Shown one piece after another: positions 1-7,333 of a stretch of 33,292 bases of DNA; position 1 is the first letter of the stretch, and each line of letters starts with the position of its first letter. The notes below the pieces were generated by a model. It was given only the letters and a program-made list of their open reading frames with translations. It was not told the origin of the DNA and did no database searches. This stretch comes from an uncultured Clostridia bacterium (lineage in GTDB: Bacteria > Bacillota > Clostridia > Oscillospirales > CAG-272): NCBI GenBank assembly GCA_944384525.1, contig CALWTR010000009.1:1-33292 (forward strand), written 5' to 3'. Both the position numbers and the translations under genes were made by a program.

Positions 1-665
1 GCCTCAAACATGATATTTTTGTCTCTTTTTACCGCGTTTGTGAGATATTCGGTCGTGTTGGTTATATAATCCTTGAACGGCATGCCGTACTTCATGAGCC
101 ACCAATACATGTCGTCCGCTTTGATCTTATCGTGTTTGTATCCGCCGTTGATCGTGAGGTTTTTCCACTCTACGATATCCTTGATCTTCTGCATGAGGGT
201 ATCCCCGGAAAGAAGGTCTCCCATCCGGAGCGTTTTTTTCATATACTTATCCGCATACACCGGAGCTATTCCTCGGCGCGTCGAGCCGAATTTCTTGTCC
301 TTGAGACGATCCTCCTCAAGGCAGTCCAGGAGCTTATGATACGGCATACATATCGTTGCCTTGTCCGAGATCTTAAGGTGATCTGACGTGACCGTGATGC
401 CTGCGTCTCTGAGACGCTGCACTTCACCGAACAGGTGCTCGAGGTCTATGACCATACCGTTGCCCATAACGTTTACGGTCTCATCTCTGAGTATTCCGGA
501 CGGGAGGAGGTTAAGAATAAACTTTCCTTTTTCATTCACGACTGTGTGTCCTGCGTTGTTCCCCCCCTGATAACGGCACACTATATCATAACGGCTCGAA
601 AGCAGGTCGACCATTCTTCCTTTTCCTTCGTCACCCCAGTTTATACCTACGATAGCGCTGAGCAT
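1..665 (-). CDS. purA: adenylosuccinate synthetase, 3' end cut off by the window
   Basis: PurA joins IMP and aspartate using GTP, the first of two cytosolic steps from IMP to AMP. Reading down from the ATG at 665-663 gives 221 residues before the window edge; the C-terminal half lies outside. The N-terminus has the family GTP loop WGDEGKGR (residues 10-17, with the catalytic Asp at 12) and YQGGNNAGHT (residues 32-41, with the catalytic His at 40). Further in is the SGILRDETVNVMGNGMVID segment typical of the family. An AGGAG ribosome binding site sits 8-9 bases upstream of the ATG. It lies 92 bases downstream of purB, the enzyme for the next step, in the same direction and with no terminator seen between them. 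The two are probably co-transcribed as purBA. Confidence 0.95.
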   Translation of the reverse strand, partial: MLSAIVGINWGDEGKGRMVDLLSSRYDIVCRYQGGNNAGHTVVNEKGKFILNLLPSGILRDETVNVMGNGMVIDLEHLFGEVQRLRDAGITVTSDHLKISDKATICMPYHKLLDCLEEDRLKDKKFGSTRRGIAPVYADKYMKKTLRMGDLLSGDTLMQKIKDIVEWKNLTINGGYKHDKIKADDMYWWLMKYGMPFKDYITNTTEYLTNAVKRDKNIMFE

Positions 666-757
666 AGTTATTAATCTCCTTTTATGTTTTTGCTTTTTAG
701 TTTTTTAATAGAATTGCCGAGACAAATCCCCGTAAAACGCGGACAACTCACGCGATA

Positions 758-2188
758 TCAAACGCTGATGCTCACATCCACACCGACGAAATCACGGTTG
801 CGCTCCAGAACGGGATCTATCTGCTGCCGGATGAATTCCTCGGTCTGCGCGGGCGCCATACCGATAAAGTTTTCCACGTTGAGTATATGCCTCATATCCT
901 CCTCAGTGAGTCCGAACCTGGGGTCCTTCAGAATAAGGTCAAGAAGGTTATTGTCCTTCCCCTCCAGCTTTATCTGCTTTGTAACTTCCACAGACAGAGA
1001 GCGTATAGCCTCGTGCAGCTCCTGACGGTCTCCGCCCTTTTTGACGCAGTGCATCAGTATGTTTTCTGTCGCCATGAAAGGAAGCTCCTCGTCAAGATGC
1101 TTTTTCATGACCTTGGGATACAGAGTTCCGCCGGAAATAACATTTATATAAAGTGCAAGTATCCCGTCCGTAGCCAGGAAAGCCTCCGGGATAGATATTC
1201 TCCTGTTTGCCGAGTCGTCAAGCGTCCTCTCGAGCCACTGCGTAGACGCAGTAACAGCCGGATTTATGCAGTCGGCGATTACATATCTGGAAAGCGAAGC
1301 TATACGCTCGCAGCGCATAGGATTGCGCTTGTATGCCATCGCAGAGGAGCCTATCTGTTTCGACTCAAAGGGCTCGTCAAATTCCTTCATGTGCGCAAGC
1401 AGACGAATGTCTCCCGCAAATTTGCAGGCGCTCTGCGCTATTCCGGAAAGAACGGAAAGCACGAAATAATCCACCTTCCTGCTGTAAGTCTGACCGGAGA
1501 CCGCCATGCACGACTCAAATCCCATCTTCTTTGCTATACGCCTCTCAAGATCCTTGACCTTTTCCGTATCTCCGTCAAAAAGCGCGAGGAAGGATGCGCC
1601 TGTGCCGGTAGTTCCCTTGCATCCGAGCAATTTAAGATTTGAAAGTACATGATCTAGATTTTCCAGATCCATTATAAGATCCTGCGCCCAAAGCGTCGCT
1701 CTCTTTCCTGCCGTTGTTGGCTGAGCCGCCTGAAAATGAGTATACGCAAGGGTCGGTACGTCCTTGTATTTATGCGCGAATTTGCCGAGCTCACTTATAG
1801 CGGTGACAAGAGAACGCTTTATCAAGAGCAGTGCATCGCGCATTACGATTATATCGGTATTGTCCCCGACGTAGCAGGAAGTCGCTCCGAGATGTATTAT
1901 CGGCTTTGCAGAGGGGCAGGCATCTCCGTAAGTGCGCACATGCGCCATAACGTCATGACGCAACTCCTTTTCATACTGCTTTGCCCTGTCAAAATCTATA
2001 TCGTATATGTGCGCCTTCATTTCCTCGATCTGCTCGTCCGTTATATCCAGACCGAGTTCTTTCTCGCTTTCCGCAAGCGCTACCCACAGCTTTCTCCATG
2101 TTGAAAATTTTCTGTCAGAGGAAAAAATTCGCTTCATCTCATCGCCGGCATAGCGCTGGCACAGAGGATTCTCATAAAATTCGCTCAT
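758..2188 (-). CDS. purB: adenylosuccinate lyase
   Basis: PurB splits adenylosuccinate to AMP and fumarate, and SAICAR to AICAR, in purine synthesis. The 476-residue protein is full length for the family. It carries the fumarase/aspartase superfamily signature as SSAMAYKRNPMRCER (residues 281-295, the flexible active-site loop with the serine nucleophile region), the THFQAAQPTT segment with His151 as the likely general acid, and RHDVMAH near residue 80. The start is set by AAGGAG placed 9 bases upstream of the ATG at 2188. It is first in a two-gene unit with purA. A good promoter precedes it at 2290-2318, leaving a leader of about 95 bases in which no purine riboswitch core was recognised. 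Confidence 0.96.
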   Translation of the reverse strand: MSEFYENPLCQRYAGDEMKRIFSSDRKFSTWRKLWVALAESEKELGLDITDEQIEEMKAHIYDIDFDRAKQYEKELRHDVMAHVRTYGDACPSAKPIIHLGATSCYVGDNTDIIVMRDALLLIKRSLVTAISELGKFAHKYKDVPTLAYTHFQAAQPTTAGKRATLWAQDLIMDLENLDHVLSNLKLLGCKGTTGTGASFLALFDGDTEKVKDLERRIAKKMGFESCMAVSGQTYSRKVDYFVLSVLSGIAQSACKFAGDIRLLAHMKEFDEPFESKQIGSSAMAYKRNPMRCERIASLSRYVIADCINPAVTASTQWLERTLDDSANRRISIPEAFLATDGILALYINVISGGTLYPKVMKKHLDEELPFMATENILMHCVKKGGDRQELHEAIRSLSVEVTKQIKLEGKDNNLLDLILKDPRFGLTEEDMRHILNVENFIGMAPAQTEEFIRQQIDPVLERNRDFVGVDVSISV

Positions 2189-2289
2189 TCGTATCTCCTT
2201 ATTCCTTTTTTTAACCGCAACATATCGCTATAATCCAAACGACCATCGTAAAATAGCCGAGGCGGCGGATCCTACTTTATTCCTTATAT

Positions 2290-2318
2290 ATTTTACTATA
2301 CTTTTATTTCAATTGCAA
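2290..2318 (-). promoter_or_regulatory. sigma-A type promoter for purBA
   Basis: On the minus strand a TTGCAA -35 box (2313-2318) is followed after 17 bases by TAAAAT (2290-2295). It faces purB and is the only good match in the gap. The site is a sequence match only. Confidence 0.65.
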
Positions 2319-2455
2319 GGCTGAGCCGTTTTTTTGCTCAGTTCCGGTTATATATAATTTCTATATTTGATATTTGTATAAGTTATAGCCAATATATTTG
2401 CTATATGTTTTAGTTATTGATATAAAGCCGAAGAGCCCGCGAATGAGAACGGAAA

Positions 2456-2484
2456 AAATAAAAAAGGGAGGCCGGAGCCTCCCT
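2456..2484 (-). terminator. intrinsic terminator of the ilvE transcript
   Basis: Read on the minus strand, AGGGAGGC pairs with GCCTCCCT around a TCCG tetraloop (stem 2465-2484), followed by a run of T (complement of 2456-2465). It lies 35 bases past the ilvE stop codon. The remainder of 2189-2519 holds only the purB promoter and leader. Confidence 0.85.
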
Positions 2485-2519
2485 GTTTTTGACGTAAAAT
2501 ATATGAGTGACGGCGAATA

Positions 2520-3584
2520 TCAGACGGTGACTCTCCATCCGTAAGGATCATCTATCTTTCCCCACTGTATACCGGTAAGAGTATCGTAGAGCCTTTGGGT
2601 CAGCTCTCCGATTTTTCCGTCGCCGATCGTCATCACACGATCCTTGTATCTGAGCTTTCCGACAGGAGATACGACCGCTGCAGTACCGGTGCCGAACACC
2701 TCCTCGAGAGTGCCGTTGTCCTGTGCGTCGATAAGCTCGTCTATCGATATTTTTCTCTCCTCAGTCTCATATCCGAAGTCACGGCAGAGGCGAAGTATAC
2801 TGTCCCTGGTTATACCGGGAAGGATCGACCCATTTATAGCCGGAGTTACGATTTTGCCGTTTATTTTAAAGCAGATGTTCATCGCGCCGACTTCTTCAAT
2901 ATATTTTCTTTCGACTCCGTCGAGCCAGAGCACCTGAGAATATCCGGAGTCATACGCCTTCTGCTGTGCCTTGAGGCTTGCAACGTAGTTGCCGCCCGTC
3001 TTTGCATAACCGATCCCGCCGCGTACAGCACGGACATACTCATCCTCGACCCAGATGCCGACCGGCTGAAGTCCGCTTTCATAATAAGCTCCCGAGGGAG
3101 AGAGGATTATGCAGAATATATATGAAGATGATGGATGCACACCGAGATGTGCGTCTGTCGCAATTATAAACGGTCTTATGTAAAGAGAAGTCCCTTCGTC
3201 GGAGGGGATCCAGTCGCGGTCGACATCGACAATGGTCTTGACCGCCTGAACAAAATCCTCGACGGGTATCGTGGGGATGCAGAGTCTTTCATTTGAGTTG
3301 TTTGCCCTTTTGGCGTTCATATCGGGACGGAAAAGATAAGCCTCCCCGTTCTTTCCACGGTATGCCTTGAGCCCCTCAAACATCTCCTGTCCGTAGTGGA
3401 AGACCATGGCGGCGGGAGAGAGGGTTATATCCGAGAACGGAACTACCCTTGCATCATGCCAGCCCCTGCCCTCGTTGTAATCCATAAGGAACATATGATC
3501 CGTAAATATATGCCCGAACGGCAGTTTTTCCCCTGCCTTCGGCTTCTGTTTCGGAGTTTTTGTCCTTGTTATACTGATTTCCAT
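2520..3584 (-). CDS. ilvE: branched-chain amino acid aminotransferase (class IV, PLP)
   Basis: It interconverts leucine, isoleucine and valine with their 2-oxo acids using glutamate/2-oxoglutarate; a cytosolic PLP enzyme. The 354 residues fit the long BCAT type (similar in length to the eukaryotic enzymes) rather than the ~300-residue E. coli type. The PLP lysine is K195 in YAKTGGNY (residues 193-200). Further family marks are FEGLKAYRG (69-77), YIRPFI (135-140), EVGAMN (231-236) and FGTGTAAVVSPV in the C-terminal part. AGAGAGG sits 6 bases before the ATG at 3584. It forms a single-gene unit with its own promoter and terminator, and is divergent from the tryptophan transport operon. The leader is about 210 bases long (see the promoter entry). 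Confidence 0.95.
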   Translation of the reverse strand: MEISITRTKTPKQKPKAGEKLPFGHIFTDHMFLMDYNEGRGWHDARVVPFSDITLSPAAMVFHYGQEMFEGLKAYRGKNGEAYLFRPDMNAKRANNSNERLCIPTIPVEDFVQAVKTIVDVDRDWIPSDEGTSLYIRPFIIATDAHLGVHPSSSYIFCIILSPSGAYYESGLQPVGIWVEDEYVRAVRGGIGYAKTGGNYVASLKAQQKAYDSGYSQVLWLDGVERKYIEEVGAMNICFKINGKIVTPAINGSILPGITRDSILRLCRDFGYETEERKISIDELIDAQDNGTLEEVFGTGTAAVVSPVGKLRYKDRVMTIGDGKIGELTQRLYDTLTGIQWGKIDDPYGWRVTV

Positions 3585-3801
3585 ACAGCACCTCTCTGAA
3601 ATATATAAAATTACATCCTGATAAGAAGATAACGCGCGGGCATGATACGCATATCATATAAATATCGGTACATGCCGGATCTGAATGTCATTTTTTAACC
3701 CTGATGTTCACCGGAGAAACATATATGCCCGTTTAAAACAATAAAGCGCTCACGAAAACAGAGATAATCCCCCGTTTAAGTGAACACCTTTGTTCCCGTC
3801 T

Positions 3802-3831
3802 ATTATATTACCGTGCCCGGGTGATTGTCAA
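3802..3831 (-). promoter_or_regulatory. ilvE: promoter of ilvE with a long leader
   Basis: On the minus strand TTGACA (3826-3831) and TATAAT (3802-3807) are both perfect boxes, separated by 18 bases. Transcription would start near 3795, giving a 5' leader of about 210 bases. The leader contains a GGTGTTCAC / GTGAACATC inverted repeat (9 pairs, one G-U) and TTAAACGGG twice, but no terminator and no T-box sequence. Confidence 0.75.
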
Positions 3832-3912
3832 TACTTTTTTTGCGTTTTTTCAAGAATTTGCTCTTCCTGAGCCTGTTTTACCCGAAAAAAATCATTTTTT
3901 TGAAAAAATCTG

Positions 3913-3941
3913 TTGACAAAACAAAAACGATATGATACAAT
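3913..3941 (+). promoter_or_regulatory. promoter of the T-box / tryptophan transporter operon
   Basis: TTGACA (3913-3918) and TACAAT (3936-3941) are spaced by exactly 17 bases. Transcription would start near 3948, just before stem I of the T-box leader. It is divergent from the ilvE promoter about 80 bases away. Confidence 0.85.
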
Positions 3942-3947
3942 TAGCAA

Positions 3948-4216
3948 CAATTAAACCGATGATTAAGGAGAGTAACCGTATCGGAAACTTACAGAGAGCC
4001 GCGGGCGGTGTGATCGCGGCAGTGAAATTTACGGCGAATGGGCTTATGAGGGCGACCGAAAGCGCAAAAGCGCAAGTAGCAGTCGACGGGTAGCGCTCCT
4101 GTGACAAATGCGCAGCATATTTACGTATGCACTAAGGAGGGCGCAAAAGCGCCAATTCGGGTGGCACCGCGGAGTTTGTTCCGTCCCGAGCGAGTTTTCG
4201 CTCGGGACTTTTTGTT
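3948..4216 (+). ncRNA. T-box leader, tryptophan type (specifier UGG)
   Basis: T-box leaders read the charging state of a tRNA and choose between antiterminator and terminator. All landmarks are present. The specifier loop has the AGTAA strand at 3971-3975 and GAA-TGG at 4036-4041. The helix above it is CCGTA (3976-3980) with TACGG (4030-4034), which puts TGG (4039-4041) in the specifier position. The AG-bulge AGAGAG lies at 3993-3998, and stem III is GGCGC-AAAA-GCGCC (4140-4153). The T-box core GGGTGGCACCGCGG is at 4159-4172. The variable base after TGG is C (4165), which would pair with a G discriminator base, as in bacterial tRNA-Trp. The terminator follows directly. The downstream trpXYZ-type genes agree with a tryptophan assignment. 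ATG (Met) would need a one-base shift of register. Confidence 0.93.
4183..4216 (+). terminator. T-box-controlled intrinsic terminator
   Basis: An 11-pair stem (4183-4193 with 4198-4208, loop GTTT) is followed by TTTTTGTTTTT. Its 5' arm includes the GTCCC that, in the T-box family, pairs alternatively with the GGGTGGC element to form the antiterminator. Confidence 0.92.
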
Positions 4217-4278
4217 TTTCCACGAGCGGCAGTCAAAACAGTCAGAACGAAAAACATTAAACTATAACGGAGTTACTT

Positions 4279-4317
4279 ATGAACTACTTTCTCTTTGAGC
4301 CGCGATGGCGGCACTGA
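4279..4317 (+). CDS. possible 12-codon leader peptide with one Trp codon
   Basis: A short frame beginning at ATG 4279 encodes MNYFLFEPRWRH and stops at 4315-4317. GGAG lies 7 bases before the ATG. It sits in the 200-base stretch between the T-box terminator and the transporter's first gene, in the same direction. The single Trp codon is at 4306-4308. Nothing else in 4217-4418 is recognisable. The frame may be chance; the reason for listing it is its placement and its ribosome binding site. Confidence 0.3.
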   Translation: MNYFLFEPRWRH

Positions 4318-4418
4318 AAACGACCACAATGACAGAACAAAGAAGACTATGCATGACACAAAGGAAGATAACGGTCCTTCATGCCGACACATCACAAGTA
4401 ACGAAAGGATAAACAACA

Positions 4419-5399
4419 ATGAAAAACATATTCAAAAAAATAATAGCTTCCGCGATCGCAGTAACAATGCTCATCTCCTCGTCTGCCCTGCTCTCCTCAT
4501 GTGGAGACGATATCCCGGTCATCGGCATTTCTCAGTACGCTCAGCACCCATCTCTCGACAACTGCCGTCTCGGATTCATAGAGGGGCTTAAAGAGGCTGG
4601 ACTCGTTGAGGGCGTCGATTTCAAAATAGACTATCAGAATGCCGGCAGCAATGATAACACCGCCATACAGATCGCTCAGAGCTTCTCCTCCAAAAACGTC
4701 GCACTTATGTGCGCTATAGCTACCCCGTCCGCAACCACCTGCTATGCCGCCGCCGAGGGTACGGATATACCTGTGATATTCACGGCGATCTCTGATCCGG
4801 CACAGGCCAATCTGACCACCGGTAACGTGACAGGAACATCCGACAAACTCCCTGTCAACGCTCAGCTCGAACTGATACGCAAAATGCAGCCCGACGCAAC
4901 CAGAATAGGAATAATCTATACGACGAGCGAGCCCAACTCGGTATCCACGATAGCCGACTACAAAGCCGCCGCGACGAGCTACGGATTTGAGATAGTGGAC
5001 ATAGGCGTCACCTCCCAGTCCGAAGTAACTATGGCCGCAGACGCACTCATATCGCAAAACGTCGACTGTTTCTCCAATCTGACTGACAACAACGTCGTGA
5101 ACGTCCTCGCCTCAATACTTGAAAAGACAAATGAGGCCGGGATCCCTGTATACGGCTCCGAGATAGAGCAAGTCAAGATAGGCTGTGTAGCCTCTGCCGG
5201 AATCGACTATTTTGAGCTCGGCAAACAGACCGGAAAGATGGCAGCTCAGATACTCCGCGGCGAGAAAACCGCAGACGAACTCGATATTTTCTACGTAACC
5301 GATTTTTCGTATTATGTAAACTCCACCGCCGCAAATGAGCTCGGAATCGCAATACCTGCAGACGTGCTCGCCGCTGCAGAGGATACATCTGTATCCTAA
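4419..5399 (+). CDS. trpX: ABC transporter substrate-binding lipoprotein, tryptophan (TrpX type)
   Basis: This is the extracytoplasmic binding component of an ABC importer. The 326-residue protein starts with a lipoprotein signal: MKNIFKK, a hydrophobic stretch, then the lipobox LSSC with Cys28 as the lipidation site. The mature part (GISQYAQHPSLDNCRLGFIEG, then repeated alpha/beta segments) is an ABC_sub_bind (PF04392) periplasmic-binding fold. The start is supported by AAAGGA 10 bases upstream. The tryptophan substrate is inferred from the UGG T-box leader and from known T-box-linked trpXYZ transporters in Firmicutes; the protein alone does not prove it. It is first in a three-gene operon with trpY and trpZ. 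Confidence 0.88.
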   Translation: MKNIFKKIIASAIAVTMLISSSALLSSCGDDIPVIGISQYAQHPSLDNCRLGFIEGLKEAGLVEGVDFKIDYQNAGSNDNTAIQIAQSFSSKNVALMCAIATPSATTCYAAAEGTDIPVIFTAISDPAQANLTTGNVTGTSDKLPVNAQLELIRKMQPDATRIGIIYTTSEPNSVSTIADYKAAATSYGFEIVDIGVTSQSEVTMAADALISQNVDCFSNLTDNNVVNVLASILEKTNEAGIPVYGSEIEQVKIGCVASAGIDYFELGKQTGKMAAQILRGEKTADELDIFYVTDFSYYVNSTAANELGIAIPADVLAAAEDTSVS

Positions 5400-5413
5400 A
5401 TCTCCGGAAACAA

Positions 5414-5440
5414 GTCTGCGCTCCATCCAGGGGCGCAGAC
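5414..5440 (+). other. intercistronic stem-loop between binding protein and permease genes
   Basis: GTCTGCGC (5414-5421) pairs perfectly with GCGCAGAC (5433-5440), extendable to 11 pairs with one G-U. No T run follows, so it is not a terminator. Hairpins at this place in ABC operons commonly protect the upstream message and raise the binding protein level; that role is inferred here. Confidence 0.5.
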
Positions 5441-5473
5441 CTTATTAATGCTTTATAAAGGAAGTTTTTTAAA

Positions 5474-6367
5474 ATGCTCGATCTGCTGATTAGTACCCTG
5501 ACCCAAGGCTTTATTTACGGCCTCATAGCCTACGGAGTTTTTATCACCTATAAAATACTTGATTTCCCGGATCTTACGGTCGATGGCAGTTTCCCGCTCG
5601 GAGCGGCCATAACCGCATTTATGATAACAAACGGTGCGAATCCGTACCTTACTATACCGGTGTCGCTTTTAACGGGCGCGCTGGCCGGATTTGTGACCGG
5701 AATGATACACGTAAAGCTCGGAGTCAGAGACCTTCTTGCCGGTATAATAACCATGACCGCACTGTATTCGGTCAATCTTCAGATAGCCGGATCTTCCCTA
5801 TCTCTGATAGGCAACGATACAGTTTTTTCTCTCCTGCCATTAGGAGATACAAAACTGATATACCGTAAATTTATTTTTGCGATAATAATCGCAATAATAG
5901 TAAAGATCGTACTAGACCTGTATTTCAAGACGAAAAGCGGACTTATGCTCCGCGGCGCGGGCGACAATCCTACCTTTATAACCACGCTTGCAAAAGACAG
6001 CGGGAAAACCAAAATCATGGGGCTTTCGATCTCGAACGCACTTGTCGCGCTTGCCGGATGTATGGTATGCCAGGAGCAGAGAGCATTCAGCAGTATGATG
6101 GGTACCGGACAGATGGTCTTTGCACTTGCCGCAGTTCTTATAGGAATAACCGTCTTCAAGCATGTCAGCTGGATAAAAGGCACAACTGCCGCTGTGATAG
6201 GGAGCATTATCTATAAGCTCTGTATTCAGGGTGCGATACAGATAGGGATGCCGGCTAATCTTCTGAATCTGATATCCGCCGCGCTCTTCCTTATAATACT
6301 CGCTGTCGGAAGTATCAAAAGGAAGAAAAGGCCGGCAAAAAGCGGAGAGGTGAAGAACAATGCTTGA
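5474..6367 (+). CDS. trpY: ABC transporter permease (TrpY type)
   Basis: The 297-residue integral membrane protein belongs to the branched-chain/LivH-like permease family (BPD_transp_2). About eight hydrophobic segments span it, starting with LLISTLTQGFIYGLIAYGVF. The family segment GVRDLLAGIITMTALYSVN follows in the first half. The tail is basic (KRKKRPAKSGEVK), as expected for a cytoplasmic C-terminus. AAAGGAAG precedes the ATG by about 10 bases. The stop overlaps the ATPase start by 8 bases, indicating translational coupling. It would form the membrane channel for the substrate delivered by the lipoprotein upstream. Confidence 0.9.
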   Translation: MLDLLISTLTQGFIYGLIAYGVFITYKILDFPDLTVDGSFPLGAAITAFMITNGANPYLTIPVSLLTGALAGFVTGMIHVKLGVRDLLAGIITMTALYSVNLQIAGSSLSLIGNDTVFSLLPLGDTKLIYRKFIFAIIIAIIVKIVLDLYFKTKSGLMLRGAGDNPTFITTLAKDSGKTKIMGLSISNALVALAGCMVCQEQRAFSSMMGTGQMVFALAAVLIGITVFKHVSWIKGTTAAVIGSIIYKLCIQGAIQIGMPANLLNLISAALFLIILAVGSIKRKKRPAKSGEVKNNA

Positions 6368-7133
6368 GATAAAAAATATCAAAAAAATATACAACCCCGG
6401 CGAGATCACGGAAATGACCTTGTTCAACGGATTCAGCCTTAATGTAGACGAGGGAGAATTTCTGTCGGTCGTGGGCTCCAACGGCAGCGGAAAGACATCG
6501 CTTCTCAATATAATCTGCGGCTCGATCCCGGTAGAAGGCGGGAAAATATCAATAGACGGCAAAGATATAACAAAAGACCCCGAATATAAGCGTTACAGAT
6601 ATATAGGGAGAGTATACCAGAATCCGTCGCTCGGTTCCTGCCCGAATCTAACTATCGAGGAGAACATGTCACTTGCCGGCAATAAGGGGAAACGCTTCGG
6701 CATAAGCCCCGGAGTCGTCAAAAGCAAACACCTCTATTACCGTTCTCTGCTCGAGCCTCTGGGTCTCGGACTTGAGGATAAAATGGATGTGCGCGTCGGA
6801 CTGCTCTCGGGAGGACAGCGCCAGGCTCTCTCACTGATAATGGCGACGATGACACCTATCAAATTTCTCATATTAGATGAACACACCGCCGCGCTGGATC
6901 CGAAGACGGCAGAGACCATAATGGAACTGACCGACCGCATAGTCAAACAAAAGCATCTGACCGCGATAATGGTCACGCACAATCTGCGCTATGCTGTCGA
7001 TTACGGCAGCAGGATGATAATGATGCATAAAGGCGATATAGTACTAGACAGATACGGCGCAGAAAAAGAGAAAACGCAGGTCAAAGATCTTCTTGCGCTG
7101 TTCAACAGCATAAGTATAGAATGCGGCAACTGA
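6360..7133 (+). CDS. trpZ: ABC transporter ATPase (TrpZ type)
   Basis: This is the ATP-hydrolysing subunit of the importer. The 257 residues show Walker A GSNGSGKT (39-46), Q-loop Gln87, ABC signature LLSGGQRQAL (148-157), Walker B FLILDEHTAALD (169-180; HTAALD replaces the more usual PTSALD) and the switch His207. The start overlaps the end of the permease gene by 8 bases. It is the last gene of the operon. The first intrinsic terminator downstream is the hairpin at 7187-7245, which also lies inside the leader of the next gene. Confidence 0.93.
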   Translation: MLEIKNIKKIYNPGEITEMTLFNGFSLNVDEGEFLSVVGSNGSGKTSLLNIICGSIPVEGGKISIDGKDITKDPEYKRYRYIGRVYQNPSLGSCPNLTIEENMSLAGNKGKRFGISPGVVKSKHLYYRSLLEPLGLGLEDKMDVRVGLLSGGQRQALSLIMATMTPIKFLILDEHTAALDPKTAETIMELTDRIVKQKHLTAIMVTHNLRYAVDYGSRMIMMHKGDIVLDRYGAEKEKTQVKDLLALFNSISIECGN

Positions 7134-7149
7134 TTTTTTAAAATACCAC

Positions 7150-7178
7150 TTGACAAAATAGCTACTTTATTGTATAAT
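7150..7178 (+). promoter_or_regulatory. consensus promoter of glnN
   Basis: TTGACA (7150-7155) and TATAAT (7173-7178) are both perfect, with a 17-base spacer. Transcription should begin near 7185, at the foot of a terminator hairpin, leaving a leader of about 150 bases. Confidence 0.88.
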
Positions 7179-7186
7179 TCAATCCG

Positions 7187-7245
7187 AAGAACGACATAGA
7201 GGTCGATGGAGATATTTCACTCATCGTATCTTGTCGTTCTTTTTT
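7187..7245 (+). terminator. intrinsic terminator inside the glnN leader (attenuator candidate)
   Basis: AAGAACGACA (7187-7196) pairs with TGTCGTTCTT (7232-7241), an inner stem CGATG/CATCG (7204-7208 with 7222-7226) closes the top, and T6 ends at 7245. It ends the trpXYZ transcript. Because the glnN promoter is upstream of it, it must also be passed by every glnN transcript. Confidence 0.75.
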
Positions 7246-7255
7246 GTAGCAATAC

Positions 7256-7308
7256 GGACCCGCTTCAACACTTAAAAGTGCGGAAAACTTACACAGGCGG
7301 TCCCGCAC
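7256..7308 (+). ncRNA. leader RNA with two competing folds, upstream of glnN
   Basis: Fold A pairs GGACC.CGC (7256-7263) with GCGGTCC (7297-7303) and has an inner CACT-TAAA-AGTG hairpin (7269-7280). Fold B pairs GTGCGG (7278-7283) with CCGCAC (7303-7308) and cannot coexist with the inner hairpin of A. No known riboswitch class was recognised; it does not match what I recall of the cyanobacterial glnA glutamine motif. Confidence 0.4.
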
Positions 7309-7333
7309 GTAGATTTAAAGTAAGGAGTTTTAT

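Noticed and set aside
887..1642. 251-codon plus-strand frame opposite purB
   Set aside because: Antisense shadow of purB with low-complexity basic composition and no ribosome binding site; the minus-strand reading matches PurB throughout.
2189..2290. Purine riboswitch in the purBA leader
   Set aside because: No three-way junction core or loop-loop motif of the purine class could be seen in the 95-base leader.
3611..3691. 26-residue frame in the ilvE leader ending ARYLLIRM, as a branched-chain leader peptide
   Set aside because: Few Leu/Ile codons, a weak ribosome binding site and no terminator or competing hairpin behind it.
4329..4412. 27-residue frame between the T-box and trpX
   Set aside because: No ribosome binding site and no recognisable composition.
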